From assembly GCA_016297535.1 (NCBI GenBank), contig JAEDGL010000131.1, positions 1-6,486 on the forward strand: 6,486 nt of DNA, read 5' to 3'. The notes beneath the pieces were generated by a model that was not told the DNA's origin, ran no database searches, and worked only from the letters and a program-made list of their open reading frames with translations. How positions within the stretch are numbered: position 1 is the first letter of the stretch; each line of letters begins with the position of its first letter. The DNA is from Clostridia bacterium (GTDB taxonomy: Bacteria; Bacillota; Clostridia; Christensenellales; Aristaeellaceae). The position numbers and the translations under genes were made by a program. Shown in pieces: positions 1 to 5,137 of this stretch.

Positions 1-6
1 CGCCAT
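1..6 (-). CDS. Start of an unidentified minus-strand gene, cut by the window edge
   Basis: Only the first two codons (ATG GCG, Met-Ala) are inside the window, so nothing can be said about the product. The start is supported by an AGGAGG ribosome-binding site at 12-17, five bases upstream on the minus strand, and by a good promoter at 60-88 that reads towards it. It points the same way as the corrinoid operon but has its own promoter, so it is probably a separate transcription unit. The substrate-specific methyltransferase missing from the window could be here, but nothing visible shows that. Confidence 0.5.
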
Positions 7-59
7 ACCTGCCTCCTGAAGTACCTGTAAACTGAAGCGGCCTGACCGCCTGTTTCGTT

Positions 60-88
60 AGTATAGCACAAACGGCCGGCGATTTCCA
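60..88 (-). promoter_or_regulatory. Extended -10 promoter for the left-edge gene
   Basis: Read on the minus strand, TATACT (60-65) is preceded by TG plus one base (66-68), giving the extended -10 TGCTATACT. TGGAAA at 83-88 matches the -35 consensus at 4 of 6 positions with a 17-bp spacer. Transcription would begin near 53 and leave a leader of about 46 nt. A small imperfect hairpin (35-51, six pairs including one wobble, 5-nt loop) sits in that leader ahead of the AGGAGG site. Confidence 0.6.
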
Positions 89-97
89 CCGGGCTTG

Positions 98-115
98 TGT
101 AAACGTACCGTAAAC
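98..115. promoter_or_regulatory. Candidate operator: repeated GTAAAC motifs upstream of the left promoter
   Basis: GTAAAC occurs at 99-104 and 110-115, 11 bp apart (about one helical turn), just upstream of the -35 region of the left-edge promoter. A third copy lies in its leader at 27-32. The copies at 27 and 110 share a longer core, GTACC(T)GTAAAC. The stretch at 98-111 partly resembles a catabolite-responsive (cre) or LacI-family half site (TGTAAACG). The position suits a regulator of the gene starting at position 6; which protein would bind is unknown. Confidence 0.3.
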
Positions 116-237
116 AAATTTACAGGCTGTCGATAAATCCTCTGGGAGGTGGGGCCGCAGCCCTCCGGATCTTGTTCCAAGCCCAGCGACATGTGCGCTG
201 GACTCAATTCCCTTGCGCAGCAAGGCTGAAATTTACA
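116..237. repeat. Hairpin-rich intergenic element bounded by a 9-bp direct repeat
   Basis: The gap behind the RACo-like gene carries four short stem-loops in a row: 145-167 (GGAGG/CCTCC arms around a GC-rich core), 171-181 (CTTG/CAAG), 183-201 (CCAGCG/CGCTGG, 7-nt loop) and 211-225 (CCTTGC/GCAAGG, 3-nt loop). The block is enclosed by identical AAATTTACA copies at 116-124 and 229-237; the right copy contains the stop codon of the RACo-like gene. This could be a small inserted element with a target-site duplication, a structured RNA, or part of the 3' end of the operon transcript. No T-tract follows any of the stems, so none is a standard intrinsic terminator. No terminal inverted repeats were found. 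Confidence 0.4.
123..149. repeat. Left copy of a motif repeated near the right edge
   Basis: This 27-bp stretch matches 6448-6474 in the same orientation at 22 of 27 positions, with the shared core GATAAAnCCTnTGGGAGG. Both copies are intergenic. On the minus strand the left copy reads through CACCTCC, the sequence of the 16S anti-Shine-Dalgarno, which may be chance. It forms one end of the hairpin block that occupies this gap. Confidence 0.5.
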
Positions 238-1714
238 ACGCTTCGGGGAAAAGCATATTTTCCACATAGCGTTCGTTAAACAGCGCGTTGCCGCCCAGAT
301 CCACATGGCGGGCACAGCCGGCGATACGGCGAAGCCGCTTAAGGTGTTCGCTGCGCAACAGCGTCATTGCCGCGCCGTCCAGCGCGGCGTTGCCAATCAC
401 CCGGGTGCGGCTGACAAACGCCTGCGGCAGCAGCCCGATGCGCGCGGCGCTTGCCAGGTTCAGATGGCTGCCAAAGCCGCCCGCCAGGTACACCTGACGC
501 ACCTCGTCCTGTTCCACCCCGGCCGTGCGCAGCAGGCATTCGATGCCCGCGGCGATGGCGGACTTGGCCAGCTGCACCGCCCGCACATCCGCCTGCGTAA
601 GCGACACGCCGCCTTGTAAAACGATTGCATCCTCGTCCATTGCGCCGGTCTCATCCACCCATTCAAGGGTCAGCATGGCCGCTACCGCGTCTACCAGGCC
701 GGAGCCGCACAAGCCCACGGCGGGCGCATGGCGGATGGTATCGGCCCACAGGCTGCCGTCGCGGATTTCCACGCGGTCAATGGCGCCGGGAATGCTGCCG
801 CAGCCGCAGGAGATGCCCGCGCCCTCAAAGGCGGGCCCGGCGGCGGTGGAGGATACGTACAGCACGCCATCCTTCCACAGGGCAAGCTCGCCGTTGGTGC
901 CAACGTCGCACAGGAGCGAGGTTTCCTCCCGTTCCATCATGCCGCTGGCGAGCACCGCGCAGGCGATATCCGCCCCCACAAAGGCGTGCAGGCATGGCGG
1001 CAGATACACGCTGCGCGTGCCCAGCGAAACGGTTTCATCGTACAGGCAGTCCGCCTCGAAGGGGGCGTGGGAAAGCGCGGAGGGATTTCTGCCGGTAAAA
1101 AGGTAGAGCATGGTGGTGTTGCCGGTGACCGTCAGCGTTTTTACGCTTTCGGACGGCAGCTCGGCCTGGGATGCCGCCTGGGCGATCAGGGTTTCCGTGG
1201 CGCGGTGAATCATCCCCTGCAAAGCCTCCAGCCGGCCGTCCATCGCAGCGCCGATGCGGCCGATCACATCCGCTGCCACAGCGATTTGCGGATTGGCCAT
1301 GGAGCTTACGCCCAGGCAGCGGCCCGTCTGCAAATCAAACAGGCGCAGGGCCAGCGTGGTGGTGCCGATATCCATGGCCGCGCCCACGCCGCTGCCCAGC
1401 GGCTGGCAGGGCGCAAGCGTACCGCCGCCTCCCAGTTCAATCTGATCCATGGGCTGCGATTGGGGAATAACGATGGAGGCGTCGCCCGTGAGCACCGCCT
1501 GGCAGATGAGCCGAACGCCCCTTTCCCGCTCGGCCTGCGTGGGCTCGGAAAGCCCGCCCTCCATCATGGCGGCGCACTTGCCGCACAGGCCGCGACCGCC
1601 GCAGGGCTGGGGCGTCCATATGCCCGCCTCCTGCAGAATGCGGCTTACCGGCGTGCCGGAGCTGGCCTGCACGGGCGTTTTCTGAAAGCCCTGCTGAACC
1701 GTGAGAATGGGCAT
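233..1714 (-). CDS. RACo-like ATP-dependent reductive activator of corrinoid proteins (2Fe-2S plus ASKHA/DUF4445)
   Basis: The 493-residue product should return oxidised Co(II) corrinoid proteins to active Co(I), using a 2Fe-2S cluster and ATP hydrolysis, in the cytoplasm. The N-terminal ferredoxin-like domain has Cys38, Cys44 and Cys47 (CGGRGLCGKC) and a fourth ligand at Cys71. The ASKHA nucleotide-binding part begins with MDIGTTT (114-120) and continues with VTGNTTM, CDVGTNGE, GLCGSGLVD and YLAGGFGS. Characterised RACo is over 600 residues, so this form is short and probably lacks much of the middle domain. The ATG at 1714 is chosen because AGAGG lies 8 bases upstream (1723-1727). A longer in-frame TTG start at 1744 would place that site inside the gene and overlap the previous one. 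It follows the DUF2284 gene by 16 nt and is last in the operon. The family assignment is firm. The partner, inferred from the operon, is the corrinoid protein at 3332-3964. Confidence 0.9.
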   Translation of the reverse strand: MPILTVQQGFQKTPVQASSGTPVSRILQEAGIWTPQPCGGRGLCGKCAAMMEGGLSEPTQAERERGVRLICQAVLTGDASIVIPQSQPMDQIELGGGGTLAPCQPLGSGVGAAMDIGTTTLALRLFDLQTGRCLGVSSMANPQIAVAADVIGRIGAAMDGRLEALQGMIHRATETLIAQAASQAELPSESVKTLTVTGNTTMLYLFTGRNPSALSHAPFEADCLYDETVSLGTRSVYLPPCLHAFVGADIACAVLASGMMEREETSLLCDVGTNGELALWKDGVLYVSSTAAGPAFEGAGISCGCGSIPGAIDRVEIRDGSLWADTIRHAPAVGLCGSGLVDAVAAMLTLEWVDETGAMDEDAIVLQGGVSLTQADVRAVQLAKSAIAAGIECLLRTAGVEQDEVRQVYLAGGFGSHLNLASAARIGLLPQAFVSRTRVIGNAALDGAAMTLLRSEHLKRLRRIAGCARHVDLGGNALFNERYVENMLFPEAL

Positions 1715-1730
1715 GGGTTTCGCCTCTTTC

Positions 1731-2264
1731 TTAAAACAGCACAAGGCTGAAATAGGTTACGGTGTTCTGGCCGTTGATGTACTTGAGCGATGTGGAGCTG
1801 GTGGTCTGATACACGTTTACGCCGTACGATTCCAGCGAGGGCATGGCCTTGTCCGGAAAGCGGCAGGGCTGGTCATCCAGCCGGGCGCAGCGCTCGCAAA
1901 GCCCGCAGCCGCCGCAGCACAGGTGCAGATGACGTCCCAGCAGCGGCCGGATCCTCTCCTCCAGCCTTTGGGACAGCAGCACATGCCTGTGCTTGGCCTC
2001 GCTCATGCCCTCGATGTCAAAGCTGTCCTCCAGCTGGCCGATGCTCTGGTACCATAGCCCGTGCTGATAGGTGCGGATTTGCGCCATCAGCGGCTCGATA
2101 TCGCCCACATCCGGCGGACACATCCAGCAGCGTCCCCACTGGCCGCACAGGTTTTTGCGGCAGGCCTCGCGAAATTCTTCAGAGGTAACGATCTGCGTGG
2201 TGGGGATGATCTCCGCCTTGTCCGCGCCGGCTTCCAGCGCCATTTGAATCAGCTGTTCTTCCAT
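1731..2264 (-). CDS. DUF2284-family cysteine-rich, probably metal-binding protein
   Basis: The 177-residue protein has two cysteine clusters. The first is Cys35, Cys40, Cys46 and Cys49, ending in the CPP motif typical of this family (GRCWMCPP). The second is ferredoxin-like: Cys116, Cys117, Cys120, Cys123, Cys126 and Cys134. The C-terminal part LESYGVNVYQT also fits the family, as does the length. Iron-sulfur binding is likely from the spacing but unproven, and the biochemical role of DUF2284 is not established. It sits between an MtaA-like methyltransferase and a RACo-like activator, which suggests a part in corrinoid reduction or maturation. The ATG at 2264 has GGAGG 8 bases upstream (2273-2277); a longer reading frame to 2306 would run into the terminator and has no better site. 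No signal peptide or membrane segment is apparent. Confidence 0.8.
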   Translation of the reverse strand: MEEQLIQMALEAGADKAEIIPTTQIVTSEEFREACRKNLCGQWGRCWMCPPDVGDIEPLMAQIRTYQHGLWYQSIGQLEDSFDIEGMSEAKHRHVLLSQRLEERIRPLLGRHLHLCCGGCGLCERCARLDDQPCRFPDKAMPSLESYGVNVYQTTSSTSLKYINGQNTVTYFSLVLF

Positions 2265-2287
2265 GGTTGGTTCCTCCCTGCTTTTGC

Positions 2288-2316
2288 AAAAAAAGCCCGC
2301 CGGCAATTCGACGGGC
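2288..2316 (-). terminator. Intrinsic terminator inside the operon
   Basis: Read on the minus strand, GCCCGTCG (2316-2309) pairs with CGGCGGGC (2302-2295) through eight pairs including one G-U, around a 6-nt loop, and is followed at once by seven T residues (2294-2288). This is textbook geometry. It begins 10 nt after the stop of the MtaA-like gene and ends only 23 nt before the DUF2284 start, with that gene's ribosome-binding site in between. There is no room for a promoter after it. The two downstream genes must therefore be expressed by read-through or from a start within or before the MtaA-like gene. Confidence 0.85.
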
Positions 2317-2326
2317 GTTGAATGTT

Positions 2327-3316
2327 TTATCGGAGCGCTTCAAAGAAGGCGTTGATGTTCTCCCAGCCGGAGTGCGCGGGAATGTCGCAGCCGGAGGAGG
2401 GGATAAAGTTGCCGAAATGGCCGCAGCGCTCCATCAGGTGACGGGTTGCCTGGGTCATGCTTTCGGGCGTGCCGTTGGCAAACTGCGAGGCGGGATCGAT
2501 GTTGCCCATGCACAGGGCATCCGCCGGAGCGGCGCGCAGAACGGCCTCCATATCCACGGCGTTGCCAAAGTGATAGGCGGCCGCGCCCTGGGCAAAAATC
2601 CCATCCAGCATGTTGGGCACGGCGTTGCCGCAGTTGTGATAGATCACGGCAAAATCATCCGTCTGCAGCGCATCGATAATGCGCTTTACATAGGGCATGG
2701 AAAATTCCTGCGCCATTTCCGGGTTGAGGATGCCGGCCAGCGGCTCGGCCATCAGCAGCCCGTCCGCTCCGGCCTGCTTCATGGCCGAACCGTAGGCAAT
2801 CAGGAACTGAGTGGCCTTCTCCAGCACCTTGTGCACGGTTTCGGGCTCGTCGTAGCAGGTGTACATGATCTCCGTTACATCCATCAGACGGCCCGCCAGC
2901 GAATAGGGGCCGATCATTCCGGCCAGCAGCGGCTTGTCCGTGATCTTTTCATGCGCCAGCCGTACGGCTTCCACAAACACGCCGGTACGCCCCTCACCCG
3001 GAGCGGGCACCCGCAGTGCTTCGGCTCCTTCCTCGTCGCTTACCAGCTGACCCACAACGGCGGGAATTTCATGCGCCGAAAAACGCACCTGTGCGCCGAA
3101 GGCCTCGGCCTCCACGGAAAGATCCATCAGGCTGATGGCGGCCAGCGTATCGGTTTCCCGGGCAATGAGGGCCATGGCCTCGGCCTGCAGGGGGGCGGAT
3201 TTTACCAGCTCTTCCACGCTTACCCCCATTTTCTGCGTGGCCGGGAAGGACAGAATGGGCAGCGCCCGCTTGTGATCCGACTGGGCCTGCGCCCAGAGCA
3301 AAGCACGAATGTTCAT
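2327..3316 (-). CDS. MtaA/MtbA-like corrinoid:acceptor methyltransferase (UroD superfamily)
   Basis: The 329-residue protein belongs to the uroporphyrinogen decarboxylase fold but to its methyltransferase branch. It shows the zinc-ligand pattern His227-x-Cys229 (IYHNCGN) and a third ligand at Cys310 (SSGCDIP), the H-x-C...C arrangement known from MtaA and MtbA. It also has MIGPYSLAGRL near 134-144 and MAEPLAGILNP near 189-199. In that family the zinc activates a thiol acceptor that takes the methyl group from a corrinoid protein. The actual acceptor here (tetrahydrofolate or a thiol) cannot be read from the sequence. A haem-pathway decarboxylase is unlikely given the zinc motif and the corrinoid gene 15 nt upstream. 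The ATG at 3316 has GGAGG five bases ahead (3322-3326). An in-frame ATG at 3328 has no ribosome-binding site, and its codons would contain the GGAGG. Confidence 0.87.
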   Translation of the reverse strand: MNIRALLWAQAQSDHKRALPILSFPATQKMGVSVEELVKSAPLQAEAMALIARETDTLAAISLMDLSVEAEAFGAQVRFSAHEIPAVVGQLVSDEEGAEALRVPAPGEGRTGVFVEAVRLAHEKITDKPLLAGMIGPYSLAGRLMDVTEIMYTCYDEPETVHKVLEKATQFLIAYGSAMKQAGADGLLMAEPLAGILNPEMAQEFSMPYVKRIIDALQTDDFAVIYHNCGNAVPNMLDGIFAQGAAAYHFGNAVDMEAVLRAAPADALCMGNIDPASQFANGTPESMTQATRHLMERCGHFGNFIPSSGCDIPAHSGWENINAFFEALR

Positions 3317-3331
3317 GCAATCCTCCATCGC

Positions 3332-3964
3332 TCAGGCGCAGAAGTTGACAGCCACCTCGGCAGCGGAGGCTGCGTCGGGCGTGTAGGCGTCGGCGCCGAT
3401 CTGCTGGCAATAGGCCTCGGAAATGGGCGCGCCGCCGATCATGATCTTGACCTGATCGCGGATGCCGGCAGCCTCGGCCGCCTTGACCACATCGGCCATT
3501 ACGCCCATGGTGGTGGTGAGCAGCGCGGAGCAGCAGATGATCTGGCACTGCTGTTCCTGAGCGGTTTTGACGAAGGTTTCGGCGGATACATCGGTGCCCA
3601 GGTCGATTACCTCCAGGCCCTTGCCCTCCAGCATCATCTTGACCAGGTTTTTGCCAATGTCGTGCAGATCGCCCTGCACGGTGCCGATGCATACGCGGCC
3701 GTTGGCCTTTACGCCCTCGGCGGCCAGCAGGGGCTTAAGCAGCACGGTGCCCATGTTCATGGCGCGGGCGGCCACCAGCACCTCGGGCACAAAGACCTCG
3801 TTTTTCTTGAACTTTTCGCCAATTACGTTCATGCCGCTCATCAGACCCTTTTCCAGAATCTCCTGGGCGGGCAAGCCGGCGTCGATGGCCTGCTGCACCA
3901 GCGCCTTTACATCCTTGGCCTTGCCCTTTTGCAGCTTTTCAGAAATCTGTTCATAAAGTTCCAT
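3332..3964 (-). CDS. Corrinoid (cobalamin-binding) methyl-carrier protein, MtaC/MtbC/MttC type
   Basis: The 210-residue protein has a helical cap domain (about 1-85, with GLMSGMNVIGEKF and VFVPEVLVAARAM) followed by a B12-binding Rossmann domain (about 88-210). The cobalt-ligand motif D-x-H-x-x-G is present as GDLHDIGKN, with His101 as the lower axial ligand. It is followed by the usual SALLTTTM (146-153) and IGGAPIS (176-182) segments. It carries the methyl group on cobalt between a substrate-specific methyltransferase and the MtaA-like protein encoded next. The length is normal for the family. The ATG at 3964 has GGAGG 9 bases ahead (3974-3978); an in-frame ATG at 3994 lacks such a site. 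It is first in the operon behind an extended -10 promoter. Substrate specificity cannot be told from the sequence. Confidence 0.93.
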   Translation of the reverse strand: MELYEQISEKLQKGKAKDVKALVQQAIDAGLPAQEILEKGLMSGMNVIGEKFKKNEVFVPEVLVAARAMNMGTVLLKPLLAAEGVKANGRVCIGTVQGDLHDIGKNLVKMMLEGKGLEVIDLGTDVSAETFVKTAQEQQCQIICCSALLTTTMGVMADVVKAAEAAGIRDQVKIMIGGAPISEAYCQQIGADAYTPDAASAAEVAVNFCA

Positions 3965-3994
3965 TTTCAGATTCCTCCGCTTTTTGTTTTTCAT

Positions 3995-4008
3995 CCGGCC
4001 ATAGCCGG
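3995..4008 (-). other. Leader hairpin of the corrinoid operon
   Basis: CCGGC and GCCGG form a perfect five-pair stem around a 4-nt loop in the predicted leader, about 16 nt upstream of the GGAGG site. No T-tract follows on the minus strand, so it is not a terminator. It may protect the 5' end or have no role. Confidence 0.4.
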
Positions 4009-4032
4009 GGTAGTCATGTTTTTACAGCTTGA

Positions 4033-4041
4033 AGTATATCA
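4033..4041 (-). promoter_or_regulatory. Extended -10 promoter of the corrinoid operon
   Basis: The minus strand reads TGATATACT, a TATACT hexamer (4033-4038) with the extended TGn element. No good -35 hexamer lies 16-18 bp upstream. TTGATA at 4060-4065 matches 5 of 6 positions, but its 21-bp spacing is too long. Extended -10 promoters with a poor -35 are often activator-dependent, which would fit the adjacent AraC-type regulator. Transcription would begin near 4026 and give a leader of about 62 nt. Confidence 0.5.
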
Positions 4042-4242
4042 TCTGCGGTGCCGAACAAGTATCAAAAAACGCATGCTGGATTTTCGATATCCTGCTGTCA
4101 TTATGTCATTCCGGGGAAGGTATCAGCCGGATTTTGCAGAGGATTTCCCAGTATTCTCCCTGATAGAGAAGCGTTTTTCTAAACTTTTGCGCCTTTTTTC
4201 GATACCGCCATTCCGGACGCTGTGATAGCATAATCCCGCAGG

Positions 4243-5088
4243 CTACACAGGCCTTTTGCGGCATTCGTTGGGGGATAGCCCCTTCTCTCTGCGAAAGGCG
4301 TAGCAAAAGTTGGCCACGCTGTTAAAGCCCACCTGAAAGGCGATATCCTGGATGGAAAGCCGGGTGGTCTGCAAAAGCTGCATGGCGCTGTCCATGCGGC
4401 TTTTCACCACAAAGCGGTAGGGCGACAGCCCGGTTTCCCGCTGAAACACATGCGAAAAATAGCTGGGGCTGTAGCCCACGCTGGAGGCGATGGTTTCCAC
4501 CGTAAGCGGGTCGGCCAGATGCGTCTGGATATATCCGATGGCCTGGTCCACAATGCTGTTGCCGATGGCGCCATCGCCGCTTACGCCGCTTGATTCCAGC
4601 AGCGTCATCAGAATGCTGTAGAGCATGGCGGAGGTTTGCGCCTCGTTCACGCGGCGGTCATCGCGCATGTAGGAAAGCAGCTCGCCCACCAGCTCGTGCA
4701 TGCGGGTGCTGTCCGTCAGGCGGATGCAGTTGCCGCAGCTGCGGTTGATCTGCTCACAGATTTCCCGGGACTGCGCGCCGTCAAAGTGGATAAACGTAAA
4801 GCTGCATTTGCCCTGCGCCTGATAGCTGTGCGGCTGGCTGCAATCCAGCAAAAGGGCCTGTCCCACGCGCAGGGTGCCGCGCTGCTGGCGCGTCTGGTAG
4901 CCAAGGGTGCCGGCCATCATCACCATCAGCAGAAAGCTGTTGTGAATGTTGCGCTGCACGGCGTAGCAGGGCTTGCAGTCGAAATAGCCAATGCTGATGG
5001 GATAGTACAGCATGCTCTGCAGCTCCCGGGGGGCGGGTACAAAGTAGTGTACCGAGGTATCCTCCAGCGTTTCGGGATTCAGCTTCAC
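4243..5088 (-). CDS. AraC-family transcriptional regulator
   Basis: The 281-residue protein has an N-terminal cupin-like sensing region (about 20-110, with LLMVMMAGTLGYQT and FTFIHFDG) and a C-terminal AraC DNA-binding domain (about 180-278). The latter has two helix-turn-helix units: LTVETIASSVGYSPSYFSHVF (195-215) and LSIQDIAFQVGFNSVANFCYA (244-264), followed by FRREKGLSP. It most likely senses a small molecule and activates neighbouring genes; the ligand is not evident. A GTG start at 5088 is preferred because AGAGGTG lies about 6 bases upstream and a TATAAT box precedes it. An in-frame ATG at 5145 would overlap the divergent gene and lies upstream of those signals. It lies between the divergent UroD-like gene and the corrinoid operon and may control both. 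Confidence 0.87.
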   Translation of the reverse strand: MKLNPETLEDTSVHYFVPAPRELQSMLYYPISIGYFDCKPCYAVQRNIHNSFLLMVMMAGTLGYQTRQQRGTLRVGQALLLDCSQPHSYQAQGKCSFTFIHFDGAQSREICEQINRSCGNCIRLTDSTRMHELVGELLSYMRDDRRVNEAQTSAMLYSILMTLLESSGVSGDGAIGNSIVDQAIGYIQTHLADPLTVETIASSVGYSPSYFSHVFQRETGLSPYRFVVKSRMDSAMQLLQTTRLSIQDIAFQVGFNSVANFCYAFRREKGLSPNECRKRPV

Positions 5089-5137
5089 TTGTTTCACCTC
5101 TTTTGACTGATTATACCATAAACAGGGAGGTTTCACC
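5089..5137. promoter_or_regulatory. Compact divergent promoter region between the regulator and the UroD-like gene
   Basis: Only 49 bp separate the two start codons. On the minus strand TATAAT (5110-5115) is a perfect -10, starting the regulator message near 5103, two bases before its ribosome-binding site; a matching -35 is weak (TGGTGA, 5133-5138). On the plus strand a possible but poor promoter is TTGTTT (5089-5094) with TATACC (5112-5117), 17 bp apart. The plus gene has a strong AGGGAGG site at 5124-5130. GTTTCACC occurs at 5091-5098 and again at 5130-5137, flanking the core. The TATAAT for the regulator is fairly convincing; the plus-strand promoter is not. Confidence 0.5.

Larger units (their letters stand above)
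3965..4242. other. AT-rich gap with the operon leader; no gene seen
   Basis: The left third holds the leader and promoter of the corrinoid operon. The rest (about 4065-4242) is clearly richer in A and T than its surroundings and shows no convincing reading frame. Small repeats are present: AAGTAT at 4032-4037 and 4057-4062, a related AAGGTATCA at 4117-4125, and CATTCCGG at 4107-4114 and 4209-4216. Downstream of the regulator's stop codon, the minus strand can form CTGTG...CACAG with an inner TAG/CTA stem, but no T-tract follows, so termination of the regulator transcript is not explained. No cobalamin riboswitch B12 box was recognised. Confidence 0.5.

Noticed and set aside
116..237. Complete 6S RNA on the minus strand
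   Set aside because: The 3' half has some resemblance, but no upstream strand complementary to 131-150 exists, so the closing stem cannot form.
728..1750. Plus-strand open frame of 340 codons antisense to the RACo-like gene
   Set aside because: It is a low-complexity Ala/Gly/His/Arg-rich shadow of a gene with clear Fe-S and ASKHA motifs.
221..1753. 12-bp direct repeat CAAGGCTGAAAT at 221-232 and 1742-1753, near the 3' ends of the RACo-like and DUF2284 genes
   Set aside because: About one 12-bp repeat is expected by chance in a window of this size, and the second copy is explained as DUF2284 coding sequence.
2327..3316. Haem-pathway uroporphyrinogen decarboxylase (HemE)
   Set aside because: The HxC...C zinc motif and the adjacent corrinoid protein gene point to the methyltransferase branch of the fold.
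3965..4070. Cobalamin riboswitch ahead of the corrinoid operon
   Set aside because: No B12-box-like sequence is visible and the predicted leader of about 62 nt is too short for this class.
2267..4225. Plus-strand open frame of 652 codons antisense to the MtaA-like and corrinoid genes
   Set aside because: It is histidine- and glycine-rich with no recognisable domain, has no good ribosome-binding site, and is fully explained as the antisense shadow of two firmly identified GC-rich genes.
4106..4306. Minus-strand 66-codon frame overlapping the regulator's 3' end
   Set aside because: It overlaps the AraC gene in another frame, lacks a ribosome-binding site and resembles no known family.
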